Source: an uncultured Clostridiaceae bacterium
GTDB lineage: Bacteria > Bacillota > Clostridia > Lachnospirales > Lachnospiraceae
Length of the DNA: 7,339 nucleotides
Direction: 5' to 3'
Assembly: GCA_949841235.1 (NCBI GenBank)
Contig: CATKZA010000079.1
Location: 1 to 7,339 of the forward strand
Made by a program: the position numbers and the translations under genes. This document shows positions 6,763-7,339 of the stretch, piece after piece. Within the stretch, counting starts at the first letter, position 1, and each line of letters starts with the position of its first letter. Below the pieces are notes generated by a model, which was not told the DNA's origin, ran no database searches, and was given only the letters and a program-made list of their open reading frames with translations.

Positions 6763-7338
6763 CTAATCAACTAACATGATATCAAAAGAACGTTTTACTG
6801 AACCATCTTCACTGGCATTGTAAACCACATACAAACCATCCGATTTCATTGCATTAACCTGCGCTTCGGTTAGTGTGTAATAGTAGATTCCTGCATTTTG
6901 CCATCCAGTATATAATGTCTTATCATCACCTGGAGTAACGGATGTGGTTAGTTCGCCCCCATAAATCAAAAGGTTGCAACCGCCATTTACGTAGACACAT
7001 ACTTCCTGGCCAGCAGAAATGGATGAAAATTTGGATGCATCAATAGCTACCGAATGAGAACCCCATTGCATGTAGTTTTTACCATTATCGTCTGATGCTG
7101 CCCAGCCCGCTTCAAATTCCAGTTTTGTACCTGATTTCACAATCGGGATAGATGCACATGTATAAATATAATCCTCATCATCCATTTGGAAATAACTGTC
7201 ACCCTTCTTTAATTTGAATGACAAATCTAAAGATGGAGACTTGCTATAATCTATAGCAAAATCCGCTTTCGGGGTAACCGTCCATTTTCCGGAAGTTGAA
7301 TCAAAAGCATAGTCGGCATTTCCTAAATCAGGTGCCAC
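6763..7338 (-). CDS. C-terminal part of an unrecognised, probably extracellular beta-rich protein (5' end outside the window)
   Basis: The minus-strand frame stays open to the right edge for about 191 codons and stops with TAG at 6763-6765. The GTG codon at the edge (7336-7338) has no ribosome site that can be seen and falls inside an established frame, so the gene almost certainly continues beyond the window. The protein is rich in Asp, Ser, Gly, Tyr and Trp and short on Leu/Arg compared with its neighbours. It has alternating hydrophobic stretches (YIYTCASIPIV, EVCVYVNGGCNLLIYGG) and a segment with VTPGDDKTLYTGWQNAG. This composition suits beta-sandwich repeats of a secreted or surface protein. 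Cysteines at about 61, 114 and 121 of the visible part could pair. No LPXTG sorting signal, dockerin, SLH repeat or membrane anchor lies at the C-terminus. Parts of the coding DNA (for example 7201-7260) are visibly more AT-rich than the plus-strand genes, which may point to a different origin. A carbohydrate-binding role is possible but not supported by a recognised motif. Confidence 0.75.
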   Translation of the reverse strand: MAPDLGNADYAFDSTSGKWTVTPKADFAIDYSKSPSLDLSFKLKKGDSYFQMDDEDYIYTCASIPIVKSGTKLEFEAGWAASDDNGKNYMQWGSHSVAIDASKFSSISAGQEVCVYVNGGCNLLIYGGELTTSVTPGDDKTLYTGWQNAGIYYYTLTEAQVNAMKSDGLYVVYNASEDGSVKRSFDIMLVD

Positions 7339-7339
7339 T

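Noticed and set aside
7336..7338. GTG at the right edge as the start of the minus-strand gene
   Set aside because: No upstream sequence is available to show a ribosome site, and there is no signal peptide after it although the protein looks extracellular. The frame most likely continues past the window.

Overview
The window reads as chromosomal DNA of an anaerobic Firmicute, most likely a gut-type Lachnospiraceae/Clostridia member. This is inferred from strong AGGAGG-type ribosome sites, a TTG start, moderate GC in the main genes, and protein styles typical of that group: a LacI-type sensor ending in SCGC fused to GGDEF, and PAS-GGDEF-EAL composites. No rRNA, tRNA, CRISPR array or insertion sequence was seen, so the taxonomic call rests only on gene style.

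Layout. Four genes run left to right and a fifth enters from the right edge on the opposite strand. (1) 2-919: a CPBP-family membrane protease with all three catalytic motifs. (2) 1004-2929: a soluble protein joining a LacI/GalR-type sugar-sensor domain without HTH, a middle GAF-like region, and a complete GGDEF diguanylate cyclase domain. (3) 2980-4680: a PAS-GGDEF-EAL protein whose GGDEF is degenerate and whose EAL keeps every catalytic position. (4) 4692-6584: a cytoplasmic GH13 alpha-glucan hydrolase of neopullulanase/cyclomaltodextrinase style, joined through a flexible linker to a C-terminal VOC (glyoxalase-fold) domain. A perfect 20-bp hairpin at 6691-6735 closes the rightward unit and also serves the leftward gene. 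(5) 6763-7338: the C-terminal part of an unrecognised, probably extracellular beta-rich protein on the minus strand.

How they may work together. Genes 2, 3 and 4 are closely spaced (50 and 11 bases apart) and have no terminator between them, so they look like one transcription unit starting from a candidate promoter just upstream of gene 2. Gene 2 should make cyclic di-GMP in response to a small ligand, probably a sugar. Gene 3 should break it down in response to a PAS signal. Gene 4 would act on imported malto-oligosaccharides. The inference is a small locus tying carbohydrate availability to c-di-GMP level. The most unusual items are the GH13-VOC fusion and its pairing with a make/break c-di-GMP gene pair. 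Gene 1 has its own spacing and may be unrelated.
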